Assembly (NCBI GenBank): GCA_021234155.1
Contig: JAJEKV010000042.1
Coordinates: 2,977,257-3,041,256 of the forward strand
Length of the DNA stretch: 64,000 nucleotides
Reading direction: 5' to 3'
Source of the DNA: Isoetes taiwanensis
Lineage: Eukaryota > Streptophyta > Lycopodiopsida > Isoetales > Isoetaceae
Part shown: piece by piece, positions 1 to 12,100 of the stretch
Layout of the letters: the number at the start of each line of letters is the position of its first letter
Numbering within the stretch: the stretch's first letter is position 1
Program-made: the position numbers and the translations under genes
The notes under the pieces: generated by a model
Databases searched by the model: none
The model's input: only the letters and a program-made list of their open reading frames with translations
Told to the model about the DNA's origin: nothing

Positions 1-252
1 CATGAATCTGATCAGAGCAGAAGTGAGGATCTGGATAGAGCGCCATTGCATAAATTGGAAACAGATGCAACAAAGCTTGGGGCGAGAGAAAAAAAGAAAG
101 AACAGTGGATAGATCTAGGATGTGTTACTTGCAGCGGGCGGAAAGCCCTTAGTGGTTTTTTTTATGCATTTGCTTTCATTGCTCAAGGTGTAAGCACCGA
201 CCAATTCATAAGCATAGCTCCAAGGCATGATTATCGCCCTGCTTCCTTATAA
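1..252 (+). CDS. possible 3' end of a gene cut by the window edge (unrecognised)
   Basis: The frame starting at base 1 is open through to a TAA at 250-252, giving about 83 residues with no in-frame ATG, so it could be a last exon running in from outside. The first half is charged (Asp/Glu/Lys-rich, with a basic GAREKKKEQW stretch); the second half is hydrophobic. I recognise no domain and there is no visible splice acceptor inside. It may be chance. Confidence 0.15.
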   Translation, partial: HESDQSRSEDLDRAPLHKLETDATKLGAREKKKEQWIDLGCVTCSGRKALSGFFYAFAFIAQGVSTDQFISIAPRHDYRPASL

Positions 253-960
253 GTACACCATTGCTCTACACAAGGCGCCTCAATTCTTCAATGCCCAAAT
301 GCTTCTAGTTTCCTTCAATTCTATGTCCTGAAGTTTGTAACTTTTTGTGTGGTCTGTTGGTCTTTAGAACAATTGGACCATGTTTTTACACCTTTGATTA
401 ATTTGGAAGCAATATGGATCTGTTGAATAAACCAGTAACATCAATTCTTTGTCATTTTAATTATCCTCTAGCATGTTAATTCCTTTTGTCTCTACATAGA
501 TCTGCTGTTTAGACAGGAATCTGATGCAGAAAGCTTCTATATACTGCATTTGGAGTTGCTCCAAACAAACAACATATCATACTGAGGGAATTCAACACCT
601 AAGGATGGAGATGACATTCAAAAGGATCTGGTGGGGGTTTGCTATGATGCTCACCATCTCAAGTTTACATTGCCACAAGCTTATGCTATGACTTTACTTA
701 GCTGGTTATAGAGTATAGCTACAAGTATGAAGCACTAGCGGAATTCTCAGATGTGAAGGAGCTAATAAAACGGGGATTGGATTACCTCTGAAAGACTCAA
801 ACACTTCAGGCACAAATTGATACTAGTATGATCCACATGCACGTGGAAATCAGGTACACGGTCAGCGGCAGCCTCTCTGGCTAACATTATATATGCTGAC
901 TGTATGCCAGCTGCTGATATTGCTGGCTGCTAGTGTGGGCCAACCTTCTCTGATGGGCAC

Positions 961-1062
961 AATGCAGATAAACTATAGGTTCTTTCTTTTGTTAACAATG
1001 CAGATAAACTATAAGTTCTTTCTTTTGTTAACAATGCATATAAATTCTTTCTTTTGTTGACA
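961..1062. repeat. 36-bp tandem repeat, about 2.8 copies
   Basis: The unit starts AATGCAGATAAACTATA and ends TTCTTTCTTTTGTTAAC. The first two copies differ by one base; the third is shortened. A minisatellite in noncoding DNA. Confidence 0.8.
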
Positions 1063-2625
1063 GATTGACTACATCTTGGGAAAGACCATCGGAAGATGAG
1101 TTATATGGTATGAATGAAAGTAACAGGACGTTTTGCTTTGCTGTTAAATGTTTACAAGCCTGACAGCTCATGTGTGAAAATAACATAACTGAACTGCCAT
1201 GTGAATGCAATTTTTTCATTTTTTATAAATTTTGTTATGTTATATGTTAACATAACAGTATGCGTGCAAGACCCATTAAATTAGTATTAATGTAACATAA
1301 TTGAAGCAGATAAACTTTTTATATTTATAATCTAATATATCGGTGGGTGTGTAAGTAACCCTCATTTCTTAAGAACCAAAAGGTTACGTAATCACGTTGT
1401 GACAATAGGTACCTTTTTATTATGAAATATATGAACTAACCCAAATTGTTTTTAAATTGCGTCAAACAATAGGTGCTCCTCTTGGAATTGTTTGATCTAT
1501 TGAATATTATTCAAGTCAAAAGGTATGTACAACCATCAATTGATAACATTTATATTTTACAAGGAATTTATAGCGGCCGCCGCCGCGAACATTTTTCTTT
1601 TCAACCGGCTCACTTCTTGGTTTGAAGTATGTGTGGACATTGGAACTTTGTTCTAATTTAAGCCACATTGTAAAAGATAGTATAGAAGTTAATTAGATAC
1701 ATTTAAATTAATGTTTGCTATGTTAAGCTATTGGTAGCATGATTAGTGTTTTCTATGCTAATTATTGGTGGCCCGGAGTGATGGTGCCAAGAGTTAGATA
1801 GTTTGTTGCAAAAGACGCATAGGTTGCCTCATCAACATATAATGCGATGAAAAAGTTTAATCCCAAATTTATAGTTTTACCTAGCTCAAGATAGAACAAT
1901 GACAGTATGGGACAAATATACCAAGGTCTTAATGATGTATCATCTTAATACATTGTCACAAACGTAATTCATTTTAGCAACAAAAGCTGAGAAATCCATA
2001 GACTGAGTCTTGGATATATGTAATAAGTAGCAAATAGCCATTGATGCTCTCAAAACTTCTCCATAGTGACTTGATCTCCAAATTGAAGCTATGAAAGATA
2101 TGGTACCCATTCAATGGAGAGCCAACATTTTGAGCAACAAACTTTGGATAATGCGACCAAGTCCAAATCCAATTAGAGAGTACTCTTCTTTCTAATACTT
2201 ATACATGTTGTTAAGTTGCTAAAAATGTAGCCATAAGTATGATCTCAAGTGATAACTTAAAGAATGCAAATGATTATCAATTATTTGCCTCCATTTTCAG
2301 GTTTGGGCATAATTTTTGCACATTGAAAAGCCATGAAAAAAGGACCTTGAGTTTCATCTGTATGTTCATAAATACCCTGTAACAATGCAAATAATAAATT
2401 AATAAAACATGTCAGACGAATGCTATAATGTTTTGTTATTCTGTGTCGACCAATTGCAAAATCATTTACCTAGCACTGGGTGTATCTTATCATAGTTGTT
2501 CCCTTCTCAAACTTGCATCAAACCATAGAGCACACCTTAACTATAGAAGCCATGAAACATAGAAACCATTGATTTGCCATACAGTTGAAGTGAAGCAACA
2601 TATAAACTTAGCATCTCCTTTCATA

Positions 2626-2741
2626 GATGTATTCTATTTCATGGATTGCAAAAAGATATCAGAACACATTTGTAAAGCACAGAATGTATTCTATCTCATG
2701 GAATGCAATAAGATATCAGAACATTCTTGTAAAGCACAAAA
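2626..2741. repeat. 57-bp tandem duplication, 2 copies
   Basis: Each copy runs from GTATTCTAT through AGATATCAGAACA to GTAAAGCACA. The copies are adjacent and roughly 90% alike by eye. No coding meaning is evident. Confidence 0.75.
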
Positions 2742-3692
2742 ATTTGTTAGCAAATTTACTTGGATTTCATTTCTGTGCTCTCAAGTTGTGGATGCCATTA
2801 AACCCAAAAGCACGGCTACTATCTGCAACATTTTAGAAACCAATTGCAATAGATTCATACCTTGTGACTCTGTCATTACCCAAATGGCATTGTTTTAATA
2901 TCCATCGTCACCGTTTCAATGCTTTTTTGTCTACCCATTTTGATGTAAGGCAAGTAATCCCAACCTGGAGGCTACCTGAATGCAGCAACAAAGATTACAG
3001 AGCTTGCTAATGCTTCTAGACATGTTGTCTTCGCCATTGCCCATAAGGAATTTTCGCATGATAAAGGAAAAGAAATTGGTTTTATGATACAATAGATAGG
3101 TGCAGAGAGATTAGCAGAGCTTAGACAAATCGATTTTAGCACTTCACATTTCATACTCTTATGATTGAAAAGCTGCGCCTGAATCAAGAGTGCAAGCAAA
3201 CAATTGTAGAAAGTGGAGCAAGTTTGGCGGAGCATTTTTACAAATCTAAATACAATAGAAAAGCATATCAGAAGAATCGCTTACTTTTGGATAAACCGAA
3301 AGAGCTTGCAGGTATTTAGATAAGCACTTCAAAAACTGCAAAATCTGCAACAGAAGGGTTCGCATGTGCACTTTGAAGACTGCCTCAAATATGGCGATGA
3401 AGAATCACAACTTAGCCGGATTTAAGCACCAGGTTTCCATTTTCAAGCAGCTCTAAGCCTGTTACTCCGTTGTTTACTGTGCCGGAGCTCCAGAGCAAGC
3501 GTATGTTCTAATCCGGCGGAATGGCGAGAACAGGGTGCACCTGGCCAAAACCCCCCCTTTTTTTTTCTTTTTCCCATATTTTTTTAAAGCTCTATTTTTT
3601 CCTCAGAAAGGTACGTATCAGTTTTAAAAGAAAGTATCAATGAAGAATATCCTAAAAGCATATTTATAAGAGAGTTATATGTTTTGAAAAAA

Positions 3693-3768
3693 GAAAATGC
3701 CAAGTATACCCTTCAATTGATAATATTTATATTTCAAAGGGAAAATGCCAAATATACCCTTCAAGTTT
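3693..3768. repeat. short direct repeat
   Basis: GAAAATGCCAA(G/A)TATACCCTTCAA occurs twice about 46 bp apart. Confidence 0.6.
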
Positions 3769-5624
3769 GCAAATAGTCAAAAAATGACCAAAAAACCAAG
3801 GTACTTGGCTCAAATGGCAAAAGTTTTTTGTGATCAATCAAATAGAAAATTGTCCTTCATAAAACTTGTAGATGAGACTGAGGTCTACTCATTTGCAATA
3901 GAATTATCCCGAGTGGAGTTGGAATCTTCAAGTTACAATTGTTTAAGTAAGTGCTATAAAAAATAGCTCAAATGAGCATAACTTGTGAATTTCAACTCCA
4001 ATTTAGATAGAGGATGTCACTCTAATCTATAATGTTTTGTAATGTTTGTGAAGAATAGTATGGACAAATCATGACGCTTATCTTGCCATAGCATGTATCA
4101 ACGATATGCAGGGGTAGGATGTAATGTTCTAAGAAAATATAATGTGTTGTTACATGGTCAAGAAAAGATGGAGAACATCTTTAGATGCTCATATTGCAAG
4201 TTGGGACAACCATTTTTTGATGACACAATATTCCTCAAACATTTTCTCGAATACTTTAATAGCTTTCTAGATCTCCCCATTTTGTGAATCGCAGCATATA
4301 TACTAGGAAGGCAAAAATCGAACAGATTCCTCATGGGAAAAGATGGAAGTCTGCACCCTAGCACGAGAATGAGCATATGTTGAACCATAGGACCACATTG
4401 CCACATCTAGCCTCCTGCTCTATTGTTTCTAATCTGGAGTAACATATGGCGGTGCTCAGAGGAATGGTTCCAGAGCACAAAAAATGCAAGGGACAATATT
4501 AATTAAGGAATGCAAGAAACAATATTAACTAAGGCATCTTGGAAAAGGTTATGTAACTAATACCTTTAAACCTTTTTGAAAAGGCCCTCATTAACTATAA
4601 AAGGAGGAGTGCCCTTATGTAAATTATGTTCCAGTTTTTAATCATCTTTCCTCTTTGATTCTAGCTATGACTTGTCCTTCCTCATCTCTCACATTCTAGC
4701 TATTCTCAATATCTAGGCATGCTTAAAATTCTGGTTCTTTCTTACCCTAAGGGTTGTCCTTTTTCTAATTCCTTTTCCAGACATGTATCCGTAAGCCATT
4801 GTAACTTCTACTTGGTCTTTCTTGATAATTCTTTGCTTCTGTGAGCCCCAGTTATATATGAGTTTTAGCCTTCAAGGTTGGACTGACTTTTCTATTATGA
4901 TTGGTGATAGAATATTTGTTGCTAGATGTTCTGTTTATGCGCGAGCCTTTGCTTTATATGACAGTCTTGGTAATATCAATGCATGTAGTGCATTTTGTGA
5001 CTTCAATTATTTAAATGGCTTCTATTATTTGTCAATGCTAGGCAAATGTGACAATCAAAGTCTAGAAAAAGGAATTCAGCGGTTGCAAATTGCCATACAT
5101 CTTCCTGTAAACAACTTGTCCATATTTAACATGCATTTGTTTTAGAGCATGCTAGAATTCAAGGAAGTGTTGTAACTCGGGTTAAGTAAGCCTTAAAAAA
5201 AAAAGAAAAATTTTATTAGATTGTATGGGCGGTTGAGTAGTCAACTTAGCATGGATATGTATGACTATATTACTAACTAATGATATATTGCATGTATTAG
5301 AAATATGCTAGTAATAGGGGAGAGTGGCCAATAGTAGACCATGATCCAATTGTGGGCCATGGTAAAGTGGATCAAATTTTCCAATTCAACATAAAATTAT
5401 TATCTCAATCTAAACCATTGAATGAAGTGGGTGAAAAAGATGGATTCAAGATGGTGAAAAAGGGTCTTTGTGTGATACTTACTATAGATAGGCCCACTTT
5501 GTGATTTTGTGGGGAGATTTCATGGGCCATAATTCTTTTTCAAGACAAATATATTTATTTTTTATTTATTTATTTATCTTTGCTCGCTCGGGCCAAGAAG
5601 GCCATGGAGCCCAAGTACAATGAA

Positions 5625-6434
5625 TCAGATTTTAAGCAGTAGAGAACGATGTTCATCTACAGCCTTAATATATGATCCTACTTTGAACAATTGCAACTGA
5701 AACAAAGATCTAAAATCAGCTACATGTATGTTGAATTTCTCTCTAAGTTCTTCATATGCTGGGCATTCGGCAAATACATGATCTTCGTTTTCAATGTCAC
5801 CTGTATTGCACAAACTGCAGAGCCTCTCGTCCACTGGAGTTTTAGACCACCGACCTGTCTCTATTGCCAATCTATGGGAACTTAATCTATACCGTGCCAT
5901 AACTTGCTTGAAAAATCTCGGTATCTCAGCTCTCAAATATGCTTGATCACCATATGAATCTAAAGGGTTCACATACTCTCTATAATGTATCATTCTGCTC
6001 CCTTGTTCGGACCACATGCGCCGGACAGCAAGATGATCAAGCAATTCTCTCGCATCTTTTTTGTTGTCTGGCCAATTAACACTTGACAGCCCCCATTGCC
6101 CCGCCCATTTCATCACGTTTTCCATCCAGCCCTGTTCGGATGACGCCTGCATAGCCTGATATGATAATCTGTCTGTGGACAAGCTCTTAAGTCTATTCAC
6201 AAAGTTTCTGATCGATATAAAGCCTCTATTTCCAAGGGATACAAACTGTTTTACGCAAGCAAAAGAACATATGGGATCGTACTTTTGACACCCAGCTCTT
6301 CCCTGATAAACTGTTTTTGCACTGACTCTACCTGCAACCAGAGTCTTGAAGACAGCCCTGCGCCCCAAATTGGAGAACCATAAAGAACTACTGGCACCAC
6401 TAAGGACCTGTATAAAAACTTTTTCAGCCCCCAA
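5625..6434 (-). pseudogene. LINE ORF2 C-terminal region
   Basis: Carries the end of the LINE polyprotein. An ETGRW motif is followed by a C-x2-C...H...C cluster (LCSLC, then EDHVFAEC), the putative nucleic-acid-binding knuckle found at the C terminus of many LINE ORF2 proteins. It overlaps the RT frame at about 6251-6434 in another phase, showing a frameshift between the RT and this part. The same ETGRW and C-x2-C-x-H-x-C arrangement recurs at 35.4 kb and 42.1 kb, linking the three elements. Confidence 0.8.
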
Positions 6435-7522
6435 TCATACAAGGATATACTAGAGCACCGTGATAACATCCCATATAGTGCCGCTTTCCCCCCTGCAGTT
6501 CGTCTTTTTATACATTCCTTCCAGCTATAATTTGACGAAAAATCAATCCCAAGGTACTTAAAACTCTCCACATTATCCACAGTAACCCCCTGATATGTAA
6601 ACTTTGGTCTATCCCTTGTACCGAAGATCATAATCTTCGTCTTAGCTATGTTCACTTTCATATGCCTCTTTACACAAAATTCTTCCAGTGCATCCAAATG
6701 AGCCTGTAATGCTGCCCCCTTAGTTGCCAAGAGTGCTACATCGTCGAGATACGGTAATAATTGAATCACATATTCACCCAGCACGGTCCCTGCCAATGAA
6801 TGAGCACGCATCCATTCGTCCAGTTCATCTATAAACAGACCAAATAGAGTAGGAGACAGTGGGCATCCCTGTCTTACTCCAATGTTGTTTCTCACTACGG
6901 AGTTCAGGTCCCGTGCTATCGATATTAGAACTTCCGAATATAATTGTGATACTGCTCCTTTAAGTTCATCTGGAACCCCTAACTGCACAATGCGGTCTCC
7001 CAATTCATTCCTCTGGACTGTGTCAAACGCCTTAGTAAAATCAATGAAAGCAACATACAAGGCTTTATTTGGACTTTTTGCTCGTTCAATCAATGCTCTC
7101 AATGTCAAAACATGATCTAAAGTGTTATGTTCAACTCGGAAACCAGCTTGGCAAGGAGATCTTCTTTCATTCTGCTCGGCCCATGCACTCAACTTCTGTT
7201 CTAAGAGTGTGCCCAAGATCTTAGTAAACGTGCTCCCTATTAGAATCGTTCTGTAATTCTGAACCTGTCTTTTGTCTCCCGACTTATACACTGGATGGAC
7301 CCTGTTTAATTTCCAAGTATCTGGTAGACCGAACTTGAGACTGTTATTTAGACAACTGGTCAGCTTTTCCATTGTATTCTCACCACCCCACTTGAACAAC
7401 TCTATGCACAATCCATGAGCGTCATGAGCTTTCCCACTATCCATGTTGGCTAATGCCTCTATCACATCTTCATTTGTGAAGCGGATCTGTACTTGGGGCT
7501 GAGAAAAACATGTTATTTTCAT
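6251..7522 (-). pseudogene. LINE reverse transcriptase domain
   Basis: A 423-residue open stretch with ordered non-LTR RT motifs: FIDFTKAFDTV (palm, first Asp), GVRQGCPLSPTLF (motif B), then LLPYLDDVALLA (motif C), where the usual YADD is YLDD. A KYLGIDF motif follows, as in LINE RT thumbs. It would copy the element RNA into DNA at the nicked target. The frame is lost at both ends, so no full ORF2 remains. Confidence 0.9.
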
Positions 7523-7547
7523 CCGCCCATCGCATATAGACTCACCA

Positions 7548-7778
7548 CTAGTTGTTGTAGATCATCTTTGATCTAAATTTGGGCGCTTTCGATCCACGCC
7601 TTTGTAGCTTTTTCCAAAAGGCCTTGGGTGATACTATAAGCTGCTCACTCAACTCCCTTAGTGTGTTTTTATAATACGTGCACTTTTTCTGTCTCAAGAA
7701 CTTTTTATACCATGTGGGTTTATGTGCAGTAGCCGCCCGGAATTCTAGCCGAAGCTTCAAAGACATTCCCGATCCCAC
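7548..7778 (-). pseudogene. LINE ORF2 fragment between endonuclease and RT
   Basis: A 76-residue basic piece (KKFLRQKKCTYYKNTLREL) of the linker type found between endonuclease and RT in LINEs. It is separated from both neighbours by frameshifts and stops and has no independent function. Confidence 0.6.
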
Positions 7779-8000
7779 CGGGCATTATTAGGTCTCCCTT
7801 GTCTTCGGTTTTTAGTGAAGCCAAAGATCTCTTCATTTTGCTTGCATAACTAAGCCAAACAAAATGCTTTTCATCATGTTGGAACACTCCGGTCCACAGC
7901 GTCTTTGAGCCAACGACTCTTCTATCCTTTGCTTATATGCGGGTTATGCTTATGATTTATTTTGAGTCTAGGATGAAACAATTGTTGCTTTGAACTAGCT

Positions 8001-8790
8001 TCACCACGACATACTTATATCCACCGCAAAGGGATATGATCTCGATTCGAATGCTTTCTCTCCCAAGGTAAACTGTTTCACCAGCATGTAATCACTTGCT
8101 GCCACATAATCCACTACGCTCGAACCCATGTGATTAATGCATGTGAACCCTCTAGAATTTTGAAACATGTTTAATCCATTCATAATTTTCAGATTATTCA
8201 CAGTACATAATTCTAAAAGCTTTTCCCCGGTCATGTTCTCCAGACGATCATCTGATATCCTATGAAATTGCGGCTCATCTACTTCATGTAAATTCAGATC
8301 TGTTAGATTATCAAAGGTAACTGCCTGTTTACTTCCTATTCTTGCATTAAAATCTCCAATCAGCATTATGTCTCCTCGCCTTCTGTAATTCGCCACGTCC
8401 ATACATAACCCCTGGAAAGGGTCTGCCCCATCTAAATCTGAACTATTGTATATACTTGAGCCTGTAGGTGCAAAGTAGCACGCTCCTAAGAAAAGTTTCT
8501 TGATATGTAACCAAATGTATTGCCTATTGGTATCTATCGATGCAATCTTAACTTTGTTGAAATGTTCTCTCGGACATATATTGCTATACCACCAAACCCC
8601 GTCCCCGCCCAATTCTTTTCTCGTTCCATGTATGCTCCATCAGAGTAAACCCCTCGATCTCAGGCAGCTGGCGAGATTGATGTTCCCATGTCTCTAAGAA
8701 AACTAACAGATCCTTACTGTCCCATATGTGTCTTGTTGCTGCAATTTTAGCCTGACTTAAACCATGCACGTTCCAACAAACAACCTTCAA
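8001..8790 (-). pseudogene. LINE apurinic/apyrimidinic-type endonuclease
   Basis: Two overlapping frames (8584-8790 and 8001-8612) together give an exonuclease-endonuclease-phosphatase fold: KVVCWNVHGL at the start (the N/H strand), FLETW (the catalytic Glu of the LxExW motif), LIGDFNARIG (the GDFN motif), and SSVVDYVAASDYML near the end. This enzyme nicks target DNA. One frameshift separates the halves. Confidence 0.85.
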
Positions 8791-8810
8791 GGCCCGAGCT
8801 TCCTAGTTCT

Positions 8811-8985
8811 TCTTCCTGTTAGTAACAACTGCCTTCCCATTCCTGTCCAAAAAGGCTACTACACCTGCTTGTCTTGCATCCTTAACCTTCTGCCATTCTA
8901 TTTTCCGTGCTTCCAATTGTGATGGACTAAGATCTGCATCAAGCCAAATCCCTTTCTCCCCTTTCAAAGTACCTCAAATCAAGAG
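8811..8985 (-). pseudogene. tail of LINE ORF1
   Basis: Minus-strand translation gives IWLDADLSPSQLEARKIEW followed by a basic end and a stop just upstream of the endonuclease start. A charged D-x-L-(S/T)-P-x-Q segment just before the endonuclease ORF is common at the end of LINE ORF1 proteins. Only the C terminus remains; the element is 5'-truncated near 8990. Confidence 0.55.
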
Positions 8986-9130
8986 CTTTTAATCCATTTT
9001 TTTTATTTTCCATATTTCATTGGTTCAGTGTTGACACACCATCTACGTTTTTAGTTTCGACAACTGGGATGGAGTAACATCTTAAAATATGTTGCGAATG
9101 TCTGAAGTTGGTATGTGAAGTAGAACGTCA

Positions 9131-12100
9131 ATGGCAGTGACATCTATTACGACAGAGCTTCTGCGTTCATGCATTAAGGTAAGATGAAATTTGTTTGGCG
9201 CCTCTTCTTGGTGTAATTTTACCATCTGGGTATTATGATCTAATTTTGTCTGGATAAAGTGTTGTTTGTTTCCTAGATAGATGACATGTTTGAACATATA
9301 CTTATTTATGCAAAATTAGTCCTCTTTCTTAATTTCAAAATTACGCGCCTACCGCTCAGATGTTGTTTTTCCATCCAAAGGACAAATCTTATGCCATTCT
9401 GATGGCGTACTTATTTCTATTACCATGCTATATTTAACAATTCAGGTTTTGTTTTATTGTCTCTTGTTACAATTTTTATATTATGCAGTTAGATCTGGGG
9501 TCTAAAGAGAAACTTGTGGAGCGCAAGCATTCTATGCCTCTACGAAATATCGAGTGCCTTGAGTTTTCATTTAAAGGTAAACTTGCCTTGATATTTTATC
9601 TATTACCTTATATCTAGCTATATGTTGGCGTCTCATTGCAAACTTTGTGGGTAAGATTGCAGATTCTTAGATTCTTATTTTATTCATCTGGAATTCGCTC
9701 CTAGTTATCACATATAAATTTCTTGATTCTTCCTAAGACTCTAACATGAGTCAGTTTTATCTTCTCTGCCTAATGATTATGATGTTTTGATCTTTAAAAG
9801 GAATATGCAAGTTTGGGCACTAACTTATATAAGCCCATTCTAGACTTTCAAATCCATCTATATGGAGTGTGTACTTGTTACAATATATCATATCAAGTAG
9901 CAGCATCTTTCTGCACTGCCCACGGTCACTTGGGAAAACACACCGATGCATCTCAAGTGGCCATCCGTATGTCCATGGATCCTTAAAAGCATGGGATGAA
10001 TGCTTTTGGAAAGTCACATAGATCAGTGGTGATTTTCCCAGATATTGTTCCCAAGATAATGAGAATCCAATTGGTTTAAAATATAGCAGAAGTTTTTTAA
10101 TATAGACTGTAGATGGGAAGTTGATCCTGGAAAATAACAGAGTGTTCGTAGAGTAGTAGTTTGCATTACCATGACATACAAGTATATAGTCTAATGGTTG
10201 CTTTCTGATGTGATTGCAGATATCAAGGCAATCAATTGGCTATTTGGACTGGACTCTTTAACAAAATTGTATCTGGACAATAACAAAATCTCAAAAATCG
10301 AAAATCTCTCTCATTTAAAAACACTCACTTTGCTTGGTAAGCTAAGAATATAATTGTTTATGATCACAAAAACAATGCCAAGACTGAACAAAATAGAACA
10401 AAAACTTTCGTTGTTTTGTTAAAATGTACTGGCACACACAGGGCGGTAGCTTGTAGAGCACTTGGTTTGCAAGCAGGATGTTGATACCTAGCTGGTCCAT
10501 AAATTAGGACATCTCAGTGATGAAGCACTTGGCTTATACGAGCTAACGTATGTTGCAAGCAAGAGATCCTGGTTTAGCCGATACATTCTCAGTTTTCAAA
10601 GGGCTTATCCTTTGCTTTGGACATATAAGCATAGTTTTCTGTATTCAACTAGGCATGGCATAGAATAGTTGATATGTTGTGGAGACAAGTTACTTCTACC
10701 ATTATCTCTTCAAAATACCTGAATGGACATGTCAATGTGGATCCTACCCATTATAACATGACTAGATAGAAAGGTCAACATGGTTGGAGTTATGCTTCTA
10801 TGTCTTAAAACCAACTTGGAAAGCCGTGTCTTTATAATGTGGCCATGCATGATGCAACATTCTTCTACTGAAAATGGGCGAGATTAACATGTTATTTGTA
10901 TTGTAAGCCCTTGTTTGTATCATTGTTAAAGAGGCCAACGATCCTTTGGCCTCTACTGACTTCAATAATTGTGGAGATGAGATAAAAGGTCCATACATTA
11001 TAAAAGGTGGTTTGATCTTTGAAATGGTCAGGACGTTGACTTTTACATTTGAAAGATAACATTGAATTACTTGCTGCCTTTTTTCATCCAGATCTTTCAT
11101 TTAACAATATACAAGAAATTGATGGTCTTGAGGGCTTGACGAGGCTGGACGACCTCTCATTATACTCCAACCAAATTGAAAAGCTACATGGCCTTGAGAC
11201 ACTTCAGAATCTTAGAGTCCTTTCAGTTGGGAAGAACAAGATAAAACGTCTAGAAGATGTATGTCATCTTCTTTTTTTTTCAACATTATTATACAGGGAA
11301 TTCTTTAGAAGATCATTAGTGTGTAGAACATGCCTCTGGTGTTCAGATTTTGTCATTAACGTAGAACGGTGTTATTGCAGACAATATACCTCCGATGTTT
11401 GAGGGGCCTGCTTGTACTCACCCTTGATGGAAACCCAATATCAAAGGTAAAAAAGAAATTACAACTTGTAGGACTTAAGTTTTTGGGATCTAAAGTGATG
11501 TAGAATGTACTCATGATGTGATGATGAATAGAATGATGTCCTTCAATAAAAAAAAAGTTTTTGGGATCTAATTTGTCCTAAATATACTACGTTATATTTT
11601 CTGTTTACATGTATTGTTCCATATTTGGCTGCGTGCTCAATTTCAGGGTTACCTATCTCTCATTGTCATAGTAGTCATTATTATTTGGACAGTACATGAA
11701 AGCCATCTAAACCATCTACATTTCAACTTTGGCCATGCCAGCAGCTTGTCTACACCCTTAAATAACATGGTTTAATGTTAAGTATATCAGTTCTTATATT
11801 GGTTTTCCACGGTTTAGGATCCAGAGTATAGAACTTATGTTCTTGGCCACATGAGAGATTTGAAGTATTTCGACCATCAGTTTGCTGGTGATCCATCAGT
11901 GGTACCTTTATTTTTCTTAAACCAGTTAATAACAGTAAAAATAACTAGTTTATGCAAGTAGATGTCCAGAATGGACAGGATTTATGAATCGGGATATCTG
12001 ATTGTTTTCTTCATGCCATCGTATTAAGTAGAATACCAAAAGACAGATGATGAACAAAACATAGATGGACTCGAGAGATGATGGCATAGAAATATTATGT

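Larger units (their letters stand above)
253..5540. other. AT-rich intergenic stretch
   Basis: No convincing gene is seen here. ORFs are short, lack recognisable motifs and mostly lack sensible starts. The stretch holds three small tandem duplications (listed separately) and a motif around 1535-1560 that recurs around 3710-3740 (a CAATTGATAA core followed by TTTATATTT), suggesting scraps of a dispersed repeat. There is a small CG-rich island, GCGGCCGCCGCCGCG, near 1573. Confidence 0.5.
5545..8990 (-). mobile_element. decayed LINE (non-LTR retrotransposon)
   Basis: In minus orientation the order is: the end of an ORF1, an apurinic-type endonuclease, a reverse transcriptase, a C-terminal cysteine/histidine motif, a short 3' UTR, and an ATTT-type simple-repeat tail at about 5548-5578. 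The 3' UTR contains GGCCATGGAGCCCAAG in plus reading, resembling the 3' ends of the LINE pieces near 13.4, 34.7, 35.1 and 41.8 kb. The coding parts are broken by stops and frameshifts, so this copy cannot move on its own. Endonuclease then RT with no RNase H, plus the C-terminal zinc-binding-like motif, is typical of LINEs; I do not assign a clade. Confidence 0.9.

Noticed and set aside
4822-5145. 107-residue plus ORF
   Set aside because: No in-frame ATG at a sensible start, no recognisable motif.
10440-10510. tRNA-Ala gene
   Set aside because: The D and anticodon arms are tRNA-like, but the acceptor stem does not pair and the T-arm is degenerate; better explained as a SINE head.
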